From the NCBI GenBank assembly GCA_964251665.1, contig CAXUKO010000016.1, positions 62,001 through 126,000 on the forward strand: a stretch of 64,000 bases of DNA, given 5' to 3'. The position numbers and the translations under genes were made by a program. Positions 34,543-43,594 of the stretch are shown here, piece after piece. The DNA is from JBBQLG01 sp964251665 (GTDB lineage Bacteria > Bacteroidota > Bacteroidia > Cytophagales > Spirosomataceae). The number at the start of each line of letters is the position of its first letter. The stretch's first letter is position 1. The notes below the pieces were generated by a model. It saw only the letters and a program-made list of their open reading frames with translations. It did not search any database and was not told the DNA's origin.

Positions 34543-35733
34543 CTAGGTATCGTCCGGGGGTGAGTCGTCCGATCGCGTCGATTCGGACGTATTTGCGGCT
34601 CCGTTAGTGTTTTGGTGGTAGCCCGCCACGTACTGCTTAGGCGTCAGGCCGGTGTGTTTCTTGAAGAGATGATTGAAGGTGGCTTTCGAGTTGAAACCCG
34701 ATTCGAATGCTACGCCCAAAAACGTGAGGTGCTGATAGTGAGCGTTTACCAACTTTTCTTTTACGGCCTCCACCCGGTAGGCGTTGACGAACTCATAAAA
34801 GCTTTTTCCCAACCCTTCATTGAGTACTTTCGAGACCAGCCGTGGATTGAGCTGAACGTGCCCGGCCAGTTGAGTTAAACTTAACTGAGCGTCCAAATAC
34901 AGTTGATCCGTTTCCATCGCCTTGCGTAATTGGTCTAGTTGCGCCCGGTGGTCTTCGTTAGGCAGGGCTTTGTTATTGGCTATACCAGCTAATGTCAACT
35001 CCTGCTGGCTGGCTGAGTAAGGGTAGGTATAGCCAACAAAGCCGATCCAGCAGGAGGTGACGGATAAAAGAACCAGTAACGGGTAATAGGCGTTGATGGG
35101 CAGCAACTCACCAAATTGACCCACATCCACCATTCGTAATCCGAGCCAGGCCAGCCAGAACACGGCATAAAAGCGGACGGGCTGTTGCAGCCAATGCAGC
35201 AATTGTTGCTGCGCGGGTGAAGGGGGAGCCAGCAGCCCCTTTTTGTGTCTGGACAAATACTGGATGGTTAAATAGAGATAGGTTAACAGGGAGGTAATCG
35301 CCCCCGCCTGTTCCACTAACCACAGCAAATGAGGGATATCTGCTGGCCACCGGATGAGATGATGTTTCACCTGCCGATAGGCCGGAGTCAGGTAGTACCC
35401 AAACTCAAGCGCTACGGGCAAATAGTGCCAGTAATACCGGCGGATGAACTGGCTTGGCGAATTCGTACTACTTTTGACAAATAGGTATAAGGAAGGCCCT
35501 AAGCCAAAGAGCAATTCAATGTCAAACAGCGCACTATTGGCATATGGCTTGAAAAATCCGGTATCCTGCATGATGACCCGAATGACCGGTAGCGTATAAA
35601 ATAACAGCGTCAGGCCCAGGAATTGATTGGCCTGTTTTTGGGGCTTGGTGGAGGTCAGCAGCAGAGCGGCTAGAATCAGTCCGTCAACGACGGCCAAACC
35701 AATGAAGAATGTGTATAAATCAAGACTAACCAA
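34543..35733 (-). CDS. membrane-anchored AraC family regulator
   Basis: The 396-residue protein has an N-terminal membrane sensor of about seven helices (FFIGLAVVDGLILAALLL, ELLFGLGPSLYLFVK, LLVLLSVTSCWIGFVGYTYP) and a C-terminal AraC DNA-binding domain (about 265-375) with two helix-turn-helix units: LSLTQLAGHVQLNPRLVSKV and LGVAFESGFNSKATFNHLFK, then KKHTGLTPKQYVAG. It likely senses an envelope signal and controls the acylase gene directly downstream (33 bp). This arrangement, a membrane AraC beside a secreted hydrolase, is repeated at 54168-59560. Confidence 0.9.
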   Translation of the reverse strand: MVSLDLYTFFIGLAVVDGLILAALLLTSTKPQKQANQFLGLTLLFYTLPVIRVIMQDTGFFKPYANSALFDIELLFGLGPSLYLFVKSSTNSPSQFIRRYYWHYLPVALEFGYYLTPAYRQVKHHLIRWPADIPHLLWLVEQAGAITSLLTYLYLTIQYLSRHKKGLLAPPSPAQQQLLHWLQQPVRFYAVFWLAWLGLRMVDVGQFGELLPINAYYPLLVLLSVTSCWIGFVGYTYPYSASQQELTLAGIANNKALPNEDHRAQLDQLRKAMETDQLYLDAQLSLTQLAGHVQLNPRLVSKVLNEGLGKSFYEFVNAYRVEAVKEKLVNAHYQHLTFLGVAFESGFNSKATFNHLFKKHTGLTPKQYVAGYHQNTNGAANTSESTRSDDSPPDDT

Positions 35734-35952
35734 CGTGCATCAATATAAAACAAATGAACTGACCGATGGATTACCGCTTACGCCCAGCTTATACCAATTG
35801 TGGTCTATCTCAACGAACAGGTAGGTATTCATCCGCCTAAAAATAGCTATTCTATCGCTAGGGTGTCTTCGATACCGCTTTATCCTTTCATTGGCTTGGC
35901 GCTAAAGTCTTCCATGAATTCGGATTGGCCAATCATAGTCCCTTCAATTCTA

Positions 35953-36516
35953 ATGAAATTAGTCATCCTTTTTGGGCCACCCGCCGTGGGTAAAATGACG
36001 GTTGGCCAGGCACTAGAAAAAATAACCACCTTGCGGTTATTTCACAATCATATGTCTTTAGAACTGGTCCATCGGTTTTTTGACTTTGGCACCCCCGCCT
36101 TCGAGCGGCTTGATCGGCGAATTCGCTTTGCGTTCTTTGAGGAAATAGCCGCCAGTGATCTGGATGGCTTGATTTTTACCTATGTCTGGGATTTTAACGA
36201 ACCAGCGGATACAGCCTACATAGACGCGGTTGCTGACGTATTTCGTCAACGAGGAGCCGCCGTGAGCTATGTCGAACTAAAAGCCGATCTATCCGAACGG
36301 TTAAAGCGAAATCGAGATGCGCATCGGTTAGCCTGTAAGCCCTCAAAACGAGATGTTGACTCGTCTGAATCATCCTTACTCTACTTTGAGACGAATTATC
36401 GGATGAGTACGCGGGAAGGTGAGTTAGGCCAAAAGCGATTATTAACGATTGACATCACCTCCCAAGAGCCACTGGCAACAGCTCAACGAATCAACGAATG
36501 GCTTAATCAATCATAA
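35953..36516 (+). CDS. P-loop kinase-like ATPase
   Basis: Counting from ATG at 35953, the 187-residue protein starts MKLVILFGPPAVGKMTVGQA, a Walker A motif (GPPAVGKMT), as in shikimate- and nucleotide-kinase-like proteins. DLDGLIFTYVWDFNEPADTA follows, then VSYVELKADLSERLKRNRDA, the lid/adenine part. The longer frame starting at 35800 has no family-like sequence before this ATG. Probably cytosolic; it may phosphorylate a small molecule or RNA end. Substrate unknown. It is divergent from the AraC gene and has no operon partner. Confidence 0.75.
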   Translation: MKLVILFGPPAVGKMTVGQALEKITTLRLFHNHMSLELVHRFFDFGTPAFERLDRRIRFAFFEEIAASDLDGLIFTYVWDFNEPADTAYIDAVADVFRQRGAAVSYVELKADLSERLKRNRDAHRLACKPSKRDVDSSESSLLYFETNYRMSTREGELGQKRLLTIDITSQEPLATAQRINEWLNQS

Positions 36517-36775
36517 AAGATCGAGTCTGTGCTGGCCATTTTTGTTTAGCAACCCCTATTTATATATTCTCGCCAAACGCTCCCAGCGTGTAACCCATGG
36601 GCATCTACAATTAGCTGCGGTCCGTCGCTACGGTACGTTATCGGAAAAGTCGTATAGCTACAGCTAAGTTTCAACTATTTTTCATGGCGGCCTGTACCGT
36701 ACTTTTTTGTAGATACACCTCATCATGTAAAGATTGTTGTTGATGAAAAAAGGCTCCGAAAACGTCAATCACCTA
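36517..36775. other. intergenic stretch
   Basis: About 260 bp between the kinase gene and a terminator for the convergent dehydrogenase gene. No gene is visible. Confidence 0.4.
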
Positions 36776-36828
36776 CCATGTGCTGCTTTAGACTGACGGT
36801 ATCAAAGCCAGCCTAAAGTAGCACATGG
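36776..36828. terminator. 16-bp stem hairpin at the end of the SDR gene
   Basis: CCATGTGCTGCTTTAG (36776-36791) pairs with CTAAAGTAGCACATGG (36813-36828), with one G-U pair. It lies 8 bp after the stop of the minus-strand SDR gene and probably ends its transcript. Confidence 0.65.
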
Positions 36829-36835
36829 TGATGGG

Positions 36836-37708
36836 TTAGGCGTTGACTGGCTCGGCAGCGGTAAAGCGCGATAGCTCTTTCCAAAGGGACATGTCAGCCT
36901 TCAAGCCCTTAAGCTTCTGGTCAGCTAATCCGTAAGCATCTTCCCCCAATAGTAAATGCAGGGGAGGATTGGGCACAGCGGCAATCCTAATCAGGGCCGT
37001 GGCGAGTTTTTGCGGGTCGCCCGGCTGAGTGTTTTCGCGTTGCAGTTGGTCATGGTAGGCTTCCGAATCCCGTACTATGGTGTACTCGGGCAGCTTGTCT
37101 TCAGCCAGTTTGATCGAGCCTGACTTCAGGAAGTTGGTGCGGAAATAACCCGGTGCCACCACCGTTACCTTAATTCCAAACGGGGCCACCTCAGCAGCCA
37201 GCGCTTCAGACAGGCCTTCCACGGCAAATTTGGTGGCGCAGTAAATGCCCCAGCCGGGAAAGCCACCTATAATACCGGCAATCGAGGAGAAGTTGAGGAT
37301 GCGCCCTGATTGCTGTTTGCGTAGCTGAGGCATCACCTGTCGGATCACGTTTAGCGTACCGAATACGTTGACATCAAAATTAGCCCGCGATTCCTCATCG
37401 GTCAGTTCTTCCAGACTGCCCAACTGCCCGTAACCTGCGTTATTGACCACCACATCAATTCGTCCGAACTGCCCAATGGTCGCCTGAATAGCCTCACCAA
37501 CGCTGGTTTCAGTCGTTAGATCGACTGCCAGCGGTAAAAAGTCGTTTAATTCGGTATCAACGGCTTGACGTAATTCAGCCACATTGCGGGACGTTGCCGC
37601 CACCTGATGGCCTTGTTGTAGCAGTTGTTTTACTAATTCAAGACCAAAGCCCTTAGAGGCTCCGGTAATAAACCACACACTGGTTTGCCCTTGCGATTGA
37701 TTGGTCAT
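36836..37708 (-). CDS. short-chain dehydrogenase/reductase
   Basis: The 290-residue enzyme shows the classical SDR pattern: cofactor motif TGASKGFGLELVKQL (about 15-29), NNAGYGQ (about 90-96), the catalytic Ser in NFSSIAG and Tyr-x-x-x-Lys in YCATKFAVEGL. It uses NAD(P)(H); the early residues VAATSRN suggest NADPH. The AraC regulator gene lies 96 bp upstream on the same strand, so it probably controls this enzyme. The natural substrate, an alcohol, aldehyde or ketone, cannot be read. A similar SDR/AraC pair is at 51603-53370. Confidence 0.92.
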   Translation of the reverse strand: MTNQSQGQTSVWFITGASKGFGLELVKQLLQQGHQVAATSRNVAELRQAVDTELNDFLPLAVDLTTETSVGEAIQATIGQFGRIDVVVNNAGYGQLGSLEELTDEESRANFDVNVFGTLNVIRQVMPQLRKQQSGRILNFSSIAGIIGGFPGWGIYCATKFAVEGLSEALAAEVAPFGIKVTVVAPGYFRTNFLKSGSIKLAEDKLPEYTIVRDSEAYHDQLQRENTQPGDPQKLATALIRIAAVPNPPLHLLLGEDAYGLADQKLKGLKADMSLWKELSRFTAAEPVNA

Positions 37709-37803
37709 GCTCGTGCCTGTTTAACGGTGTTTATTGAACACTACAAAGTTGCGCTATCAAACAGGGCATGAGCTTTCCAGATCCAAACCAATACTTACCA
37801 AAT

Positions 37804-38706
37804 TCAAACATGCCGAAACGCTGAAGGCGCTAAGCCAGTGTGCTTTTTGAAGAAGTAATTAAAATGAGCCGGTTCGTCGAAACCGAGGCTGTAACCTACC
37901 TCAGCAATATTCCAGTCGGTATGCCGAAGCAGCGCTTTGGCTTCCCCCGTTAACCGATCCGCAATGTAATCGGTAGTGGTCTTCCCGGTCGTGTCGCGCA
38001 CGGAGCGATTGAGGTGGTTGACGTGTACCGCTAATTGATCGGCGTAGTCCTTGGCGGAGCGCAGCCGGAATCGCCGGGCAGGTGACTCTATGGGAAATTG
38101 CCGTTCCAGCAATTCGATAAATACCGATGTTAGCCGCGACTTGGCATCGGTGTGCTGGTGCAACGTTTCGGCGGGTTGCAGTTTTAAGGCATAATGGATC
38201 AGTTCTGAGACGTAGTTGCGAATTAAGTCATACTTAAGGGGGTAGTCTGACTTCAGTTCAGTTAACATCTTCTCGTAGAGCACCCTCACGTCTGCGTCCT
38301 GGATCACCGTGAGAGGATAAGCTGGTTTGCCACCGGGCTGAAACAGGGGCAGGTCGGTCAGTCTTGTGTTGATTCGTTCACTGAAGAAGGTGTCGCGGAA
38401 AATGCAGAAATACCCGGTTGTCTCTTCAGACAAGGCCTGCCAGGTATAAGGTACCTGGGGATTGAAAAACATCAGGGTTGGCCCACTAATCTCAATGCTC
38501 TTATCGGCGTAATGATACACATTGCGCCCACGGATAAGGGTAATCTTATAAAAATCCCGTCGGCTGTACAGAACGGGTTTATCGGCAGGAGCCAGCGCGT
38601 CTTCCATGCGAAACACGTTGACCTGACCCATGTCCGATTGTTGCGTATCGGACACTACAGTAAAGTTTTGACGGTAAAACTCGTTGAGGCTTTCAGTCAT
38701 TTGCAT
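37804..38706 (-). CDS. AraC family transcriptional regulator
   Basis: The 300-residue cytosolic protein has an N-terminal cupin-like sensor (about 15-140, GRNVYHYADKSIEISGPTLM, FFNPQVPYTW) and the AraC DNA-binding domain (about 195-300), including DYADQLAVHVNHLNRSVRDT and IAEVGYSLGFDEPAHFNYFF, then KKHTGLAPSAFRHV. It lies upstream of the SDR gene and most likely activates it. The inducer is unknown. Confidence 0.9.
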   Translation of the reverse strand: MQMTESLNEFYRQNFTVVSDTQQSDMGQVNVFRMEDALAPADKPVLYSRRDFYKITLIRGRNVYHYADKSIEISGPTLMFFNPQVPYTWQALSEETTGYFCIFRDTFFSERINTRLTDLPLFQPGGKPAYPLTVIQDADVRVLYEKMLTELKSDYPLKYDLIRNYVSELIHYALKLQPAETLHQHTDAKSRLTSVFIELLERQFPIESPARRFRLRSAKDYADQLAVHVNHLNRSVRDTTGKTTTDYIADRLTGEAKALLRHTDWNIAEVGYSLGFDEPAHFNYFFKKHTGLAPSAFRHV

Positions 38707-38788
38707 AGGACAAGGTTACCAAATCAAACTACTATCACCTTTGAGCCAATGGTAGTTTATTCTTAAAAATTAACAGTTCGCATAAACA

Positions 38789-40099
38789 TCACTTGGGGGG
38801 CCGGGCGGGTTCGGCTGGTAACCCGGCTTCTTTCCGTAATCGAGCCATGGCCCAGCACCACCAAGCCGTTTGCTCACCATTGCCGGCATCCTTGATCTGC
38901 CAGGTGGTCTGGCGCATAGCCCCTATTTCCTGAGCGGTCAGGGGTTCCGATTGCTTACGACCACCACCCGACAGCCAGCCCCCTTCCATGTAAACAGGCG
39001 TCGACGCATTCACGATCCTGATTAAGCCAAGTAGTTGGCTTAATCGGGAATAGTCTTTTTCCGCACGGGCAAACTCCATTTCCCAGGCAATGCCTTTGCC
39101 GATGACTTCATTCGAGAGTCGGCCATCGGGATATCCGTCTGTGGGCATCCAGGTAATACCCTGGGTAGTTTGTAGCATCGTTTGTTGCATGGCCCGCACT
39201 GTATTTTGCAAAATAGTGTGATTAAGACCATCCCACTGAGCAGCAATGGGCGATAAAGTCACCCAACCCATGCCGGGGTAAGGCATCCCGCCATTGCCAT
39301 CGGGCAAGCGCATTTCCAGGTAGGTTGTGTCGCTTGTATTTCGTACTGTGGTTAGATTTTTACGGATACCTTCCTGCAACAGGTTTTTTTTGGTCTGCCA
39401 GGCCTGGGCCAGCTTACTCTCTCCCCGGCGCTGGGCTATGCGGGTCATATCCGTCAGGGCAGTTCCCACAAAACTTTGCGTTAACAAATCCCAGACATCC
39501 CACCGTCGGCCCTCCCCCGAATGCTCAAACGAGATGTTCCGTACTAAACCCGTCTCCACCGACCAGCGGCCCGTTTCCAAATGCTCCCGGTCGCTGGTGC
39601 GGCTCATCAGGGTTTTGACCAATGGCCAGGTCTGATCTTCAAACGGCGTATGACCCCGGTGAAGGGCCAATCTGGCCCAGGCCAATAACACGTGGGCCTG
39701 CCCGTCAATCTGAGGCTCATCGCTGATTAGAAAGTAAGCAGATTTGGCCTTGCCAATGACGTGTGGAATGCGCTCCAGGTGATGTTGCCAGGTGGCCGTC
39801 AGCACGCAGCTAATGGCGAGTTCGGCTTCTTTCAGCTGCCCTGTTTCGAGGAGCAACGCCACCAATGGACCCGTCGTCCGGCAATACATGCCTTCATAGG
39901 CCCCTGTAATCGATTCGGGTAAAAATCCATCTTTTCCCAGCCGGTCCAGCAGACTGTAATAAGTATGGGCGTAGAGGTTCTCGAAAAACGGCGATTTAAG
40001 TTGAACCGCAATGGAATCGGGCAGGGGTTGAGCCTGTAGCTGCCTGGCCGAAGTACAGACGGACAACATAAACCAAAACAACCGGATTAGTTTAGACAT
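38789..40099 (-). CDS. six-hairpin (alpha/alpha toroid) glycosidase-like protein, secreted
   Basis: The 436-residue product has a signal peptide (cleavage after LQAQ near residue 23) and a helical body. Motifs are GAYEGMYCRTTGPLVALLLE, WSVETGLVRNISFEHSGEGR, GGMPYPGMGWVTLSPIAAQW and YMEGGWLSGGGRKQSEPLTA. The alternating helical pairs and Gly/Trp-rich loops suggest a six-hairpin glycosidase fold, as in GH15, GH63 or GH105-like enzymes, but I cannot fix the family. It likely acts on an oligosaccharide in the periplasm. The gene ends 83 bp before the AraC gene start region and is followed upstream by a large hydrolase gene. Confidence 0.6.
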   Translation of the reverse strand: MSKLIRLFWFMLSVCTSARQLQAQPLPDSIAVQLKSPFFENLYAHTYYSLLDRLGKDGFLPESITGAYEGMYCRTTGPLVALLLETGQLKEAELAISCVLTATWQHHLERIPHVIGKAKSAYFLISDEPQIDGQAHVLLAWARLALHRGHTPFEDQTWPLVKTLMSRTSDREHLETGRWSVETGLVRNISFEHSGEGRRWDVWDLLTQSFVGTALTDMTRIAQRRGESKLAQAWQTKKNLLQEGIRKNLTTVRNTSDTTYLEMRLPDGNGGMPYPGMGWVTLSPIAAQWDGLNHTILQNTVRAMQQTMLQTTQGITWMPTDGYPDGRLSNEVIGKGIAWEMEFARAEKDYSRLSQLLGLIRIVNASTPVYMEGGWLSGGGRKQSEPLTAQEIGAMRQTTWQIKDAGNGEQTAWWCWAMARLRKEAGLPAEPARPPK

Positions 40100-40171
40100 A
40101 TAAAGAGGGGGACTATCTCGTAGCCCCGCGCGTTTTATCCGAACGAGTCGGGTGGCAGGGTCGATTCAGGA

Positions 40172-42160
40172 TCACTTAGTGGGTATGTTGTATTCCCAGG
40201 CCTCCCCAAAGAAACCAGCACGACTTACCTTGCCCGGATTAACAGGGCCGGGTGGCGTATTGAGATCAATAATTGCCCAGTCAGGCAACATGGGTATTTG
40301 CTTGGCGTTGTTCAGGAAGGATTCCTCCCGGAAGGTAAATCCACTATTTAAAACTATATATTTTTGAGGGTTTAACGGATTCGGATAGATCATAATTAGA
40401 GCATGATCTGTCGACGAATAGGTACTATCGCCAAGTCGGATCTGTTCCAGATTCCATTTTATAGGCAATTTGTTTTTGATTTTAGCGATAACGCTATTAC
40501 TTTCTTCATCACCAAACAAAATTAAATTTGACGGCAAGTCTGCCCCGGTAATATCAACATCGTTTTTCACCACGGCATCACCACGAAACTGACTTCGCCA
40601 AAGGTCAATAAAGCGGTTCAGTTCTGACTTAGACCAGCGGTCAAACAATTTATTCCGGCTGTTACCGGTCGGTTTAACTACGACAAAAGCGGACATAAAT
40701 GCATCATCGATAGGGCCTTGTAAATTATGTATCTTGCTCAAGACTGGTTTTGCCGAACCAGTGGTCCACTGCTTATTTTTCAAACGAAAATTTATATTCG
40801 ATTGGTTAGCCAATGCATTGACTCTAATTGGTACGTTGTCAATAGTTACCTCGAACGGCTTTTTGAGATCAATTAATGTTGATAAAACAGCGGGATCCAG
40901 ACTTAATGCTGACACGTTATTTGTTTTCAGGGTAATCGTTTGATCCGTAATTGATCCATCCACTCTTGCCATTTGCCAATGTTTTTTGAGTGCATCTACA
41001 ATTACCCAATACATTTTATTGTATTTAAGCGTGTACGTTGTAAAATGCAATACTGCGGGAGCTGGTCTCTTTTTGTTTACTGCTGCTACTTGAAGCAGAC
41101 TATCTACGGTTAGAGCAGCTAACGGATGATAAGCATGACCGGTATTGGGACCGACGATCCGCGTAAGCGCGATCCCTTCCGTTTTCATCGCCCTTTCCAT
41201 TACGTCAGCCGCCTGTTTCTGCAGGTCTTTTTCGCCATCATAAGCGATGAGTGGTAGGTTAGAAAGGTTGCTCGCATAGTCCGTACAATCGTACAGATGC
41301 AATAGATTTTTCTCATACCAGGCTGGACGAAGCGTTTCTTTATCTAAGAGTAAAAATTCTGTAGTTTCGGCAAAACCCGCCCCCGGATTCGCGGCAAGCC
41401 ATAAATCCGGATAGTGTACGGCAAAATGCCAAACAGCTGCTCCACCCATCGAAAAACCTCTGTTTACCAAGCCATTTTCGTTAATCTTATACTGTTTTTT
41501 TACGTGTTCCAGTGCTTCCAGCACATCAGCCTCTCCGGCGAACTTAAACCCGTTACAGTACCGACCGTAAGGATACAGCATAATGGTTTGTTTCATCGCA
41601 GGCATCCTGGGGAAGAACCCTTTTTCATTCGCTATAAAATTGAGCTCCGACAACTTTTCGCCCCGTCCATGAAACCAGAGTGAAAGGGCGAAATTCGCTC
41701 CGTTTGGCTCATAATCCGCCGGTATACTAAGGCCATAAGGCTGAACGGATTGGTCTATTTTAGAGATATATCCCCTGGCTATTTCGCCCTTTGCCGTTGT
41801 CCACGGAGCGTTTCCATGAAGCAGATCGGCTGCCCGCTGCTGCCCACTTTTGAGCAACTCTTTGGCCGCAACAATATCTTTTGAACTAAAAAACTCGTGA
41901 TATGTCAATGCATAATCAACTGCTTTATAATAGATCAGTACATCGGGCAATAACTCTTTTGTAAAAGCGTCCTGTTTTGATTTTAACCGTTTAATTGCCT
42001 CGGAAAGTAGGTTTAATCCTGCCTGTAATTCTTTTTCATCAGTGGAATCAAGTTTAATCCCTATAACAGGCACTCTCCGTATGACAGCCGGCTCATTTTG
42101 CTGAGAAAATGCAGGTACACTGCATAGAAATAACCATATAGAGCAGTAGACACAACGCAT
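40172..42160 (-). CDS. secreted alpha/beta hydrolase, prolyl-oligopeptidase-like
   Basis: Starting at the ATG at 42160 the product is 662 residues, with signal peptide MRCVYCSIWLFLCSVPAFSQ; the longer start at 42214 adds 18 residues without a purpose. The hydrolase domain (about 140-360) has the nucleophile elbow GFSMGGAAVWHFA, an acidic residue in LIAYDGEKD and the His in GPNTGHAYHPLA, giving a Ser-Asp-His triad. SLWFHGRGEKLSEL is the oxyanion region. The C-terminal half (about 380-660) is a separate beta-rich part of unknown role. It could be a peptidase or a carbohydrate esterase. Its upstream side carries a RidA remnant. Confidence 0.75.
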   Translation of the reverse strand: MRCVYCSIWLFLCSVPAFSQQNEPAVIRRVPVIGIKLDSTDEKELQAGLNLLSEAIKRLKSKQDAFTKELLPDVLIYYKAVDYALTYHEFFSSKDIVAAKELLKSGQQRAADLLHGNAPWTTAKGEIARGYISKIDQSVQPYGLSIPADYEPNGANFALSLWFHGRGEKLSELNFIANEKGFFPRMPAMKQTIMLYPYGRYCNGFKFAGEADVLEALEHVKKQYKINENGLVNRGFSMGGAAVWHFAVHYPDLWLAANPGAGFAETTEFLLLDKETLRPAWYEKNLLHLYDCTDYASNLSNLPLIAYDGEKDLQKQAADVMERAMKTEGIALTRIVGPNTGHAYHPLAALTVDSLLQVAAVNKKRPAPAVLHFTTYTLKYNKMYWVIVDALKKHWQMARVDGSITDQTITLKTNNVSALSLDPAVLSTLIDLKKPFEVTIDNVPIRVNALANQSNINFRLKNKQWTTGSAKPVLSKIHNLQGPIDDAFMSAFVVVKPTGNSRNKLFDRWSKSELNRFIDLWRSQFRGDAVVKNDVDITGADLPSNLILFGDEESNSVIAKIKNKLPIKWNLEQIRLGDSTYSSTDHALIMIYPNPLNPQKYIVLNSGFTFREESFLNNAKQIPMLPDWAIIDLNTPPGPVNPGKVSRAGFFGEAWEYNIPTK

Positions 42161-42188
42161 ATACTTAAACTTTCTTGGGAGTTTTACA

Positions 42189-42309
42189 CTATTCGCTAAC
42201 AGCATTTGCTTCAACCTCGAAGAGAATGTCGGGAGGAAAGAGCGAAGCTACGCCAATCAAGGTTGATGTCGGGTTACAACCGGCTTCTGTATATCGTTTC
42301 AAAAGAATT
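42189..42309 (-). pseudogene. RidA family C-terminal fragment
   Basis: The minus strand reads KRYTEAGCNPTSTLIGVASL and FPPDILFEVEANAVSE followed by TAG at 42191-42189. This is the C-terminus of a RidA (reactive imine deaminase) protein, whose relatives read TLVGVxxL...xVEIEAxAV. The rest is gone; upstream there are stops. It overlaps the first codons of the longer start of the hydrolase, which supports the downstream start for that gene. Confidence 0.65.
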
Positions 42310-42644
42310 GGGTTTGATGTAAGGAAAGTAGTTTACCAGCAATACTACGGTTAAAACGATTATTGTTCTGGTTTTTATGATAAAAAAGTGGGCGGCACGT
42401 ATAACCGCATAAACAACTTCGTTGGCAAGGGAGGCAAACCCCTAACTCTTTCATTTTTAAATGATAGAAGAAGTTAACTCTGGTAAATTGAACAGTGGCA
42501 ATGATCGAATGAATACTGTTGCCTGAAAGCCGTTGCTTTCAATCTGCTCAGCCGCTTTGGGTACATTAGCCACTTGGGTCGTAGTTGATCAGGACATAAA
42601 TGAAGCCCAGCCCATCGGGTCAGGGCTGACCAATAATCTACCTC
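42310..42644. other. intergenic stretch, likely degraded
   Basis: About 335 bp without a recognisable gene, partly the decayed body of the RidA gene. The promoter for the next plus-strand gene should be in the right half; no clear box was seen. Confidence 0.35.
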
Positions 42645-43558
42645 ATGATGCAACTAAGCATACATACCTACACCGGAGAATCATTTCGCGAGAAATTTAT
42701 CCAGCCCGATGCGGCTGTGAACGGCTTGCTGAAAGCAGAGTTCGGAACGTTTTTTGTCGTTCGGCTGGAGACTATGAGCGGCCTGATGAAAGTGCCGGTT
42801 CTGCCAACACGCAGCACCAATCATACGCTGGTTTTTCTCACCGATGGGCAGGCGACCATGACCATAGCCAGTGAAACCTATACCGTATATCAGCATCAAT
42901 GTTTAATTGTACTAGCAGGGCAGGCATTTTCTTTTGACTCCGTTGACCCCAACCGGGGGTATCTGTGTAACGTTCATCCTGAGTTTATCATCGACAAATT
43001 CGGTGGCAGCGAGTTGCTCAACGGGTTTGAATTTTTACGGGTTTGGGAGAATCCCTGCATCAGTCTTCTACCGTATGCGGCTCATGGTGTAGACTGGCTT
43101 TTGAGCGGGTACTAATGGAATATTCCGATCACGGGCTGACACACCCGGACCTTATTCAAGCTTATCTGATTGCGATATTGACGGAGTTTAATCAGGTTTA
43201 TCGCCCCATGTCCGAGAGTCCACAGACGCATGCTATCACTATTACGAATCGATTTAAAGAACTGCTTTTTGCCAACATCAAAACGCACCAGTTAGTCACC
43301 GACTATGCATCGCTGTTGAACATAGGCCCCAATCACCTGAACAAGACCGTAAAAGCTATTACGGGTAAGTCTCCAACGAAATGGATTGATGAAGCTATAA
43401 TCATGGAAGCTAAGGTGCTACTGCATCAGACGGATCTTTCAATCAATGAAGTGGCTGCCGAAGTAGGCGTACTGGACTCATCCTATTTCAGCCGTCTTTT
43501 CAAAAAGTATCAAGGGAGGTCCCCCGGTGTGTTTCGCCGGATGATTGAAAAATCCTGA
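42645..43558 (+). pseudogene. AraC family regulator split by one frameshift
   Basis: The first part (42645-43115) is the cupin-like sensor: HTYTGESFREKFIQPDAAVN, TLVFLTDGQATMTIASETYT and VHPEFIIDKFGGSELLNGFE. The second frame (to 43558) gives AFERVLMEYSDHGLTHPDLI and the AraC domain TDYASLLNIGPNHLNKTVKA, VAAEVGVLDSSYFSRLFKKY and QGRSPGVFRRM. They join near 43085-43105 by a one-base shift. Restored length is about 300 residues, normal for this group. No neighbour target gene is obvious since an IS630 follows. Confidence 0.78.
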
Positions 43559-43594
43559 ATTCAGATTTATTAGTCCTACCCGCTTGTACCCTCA

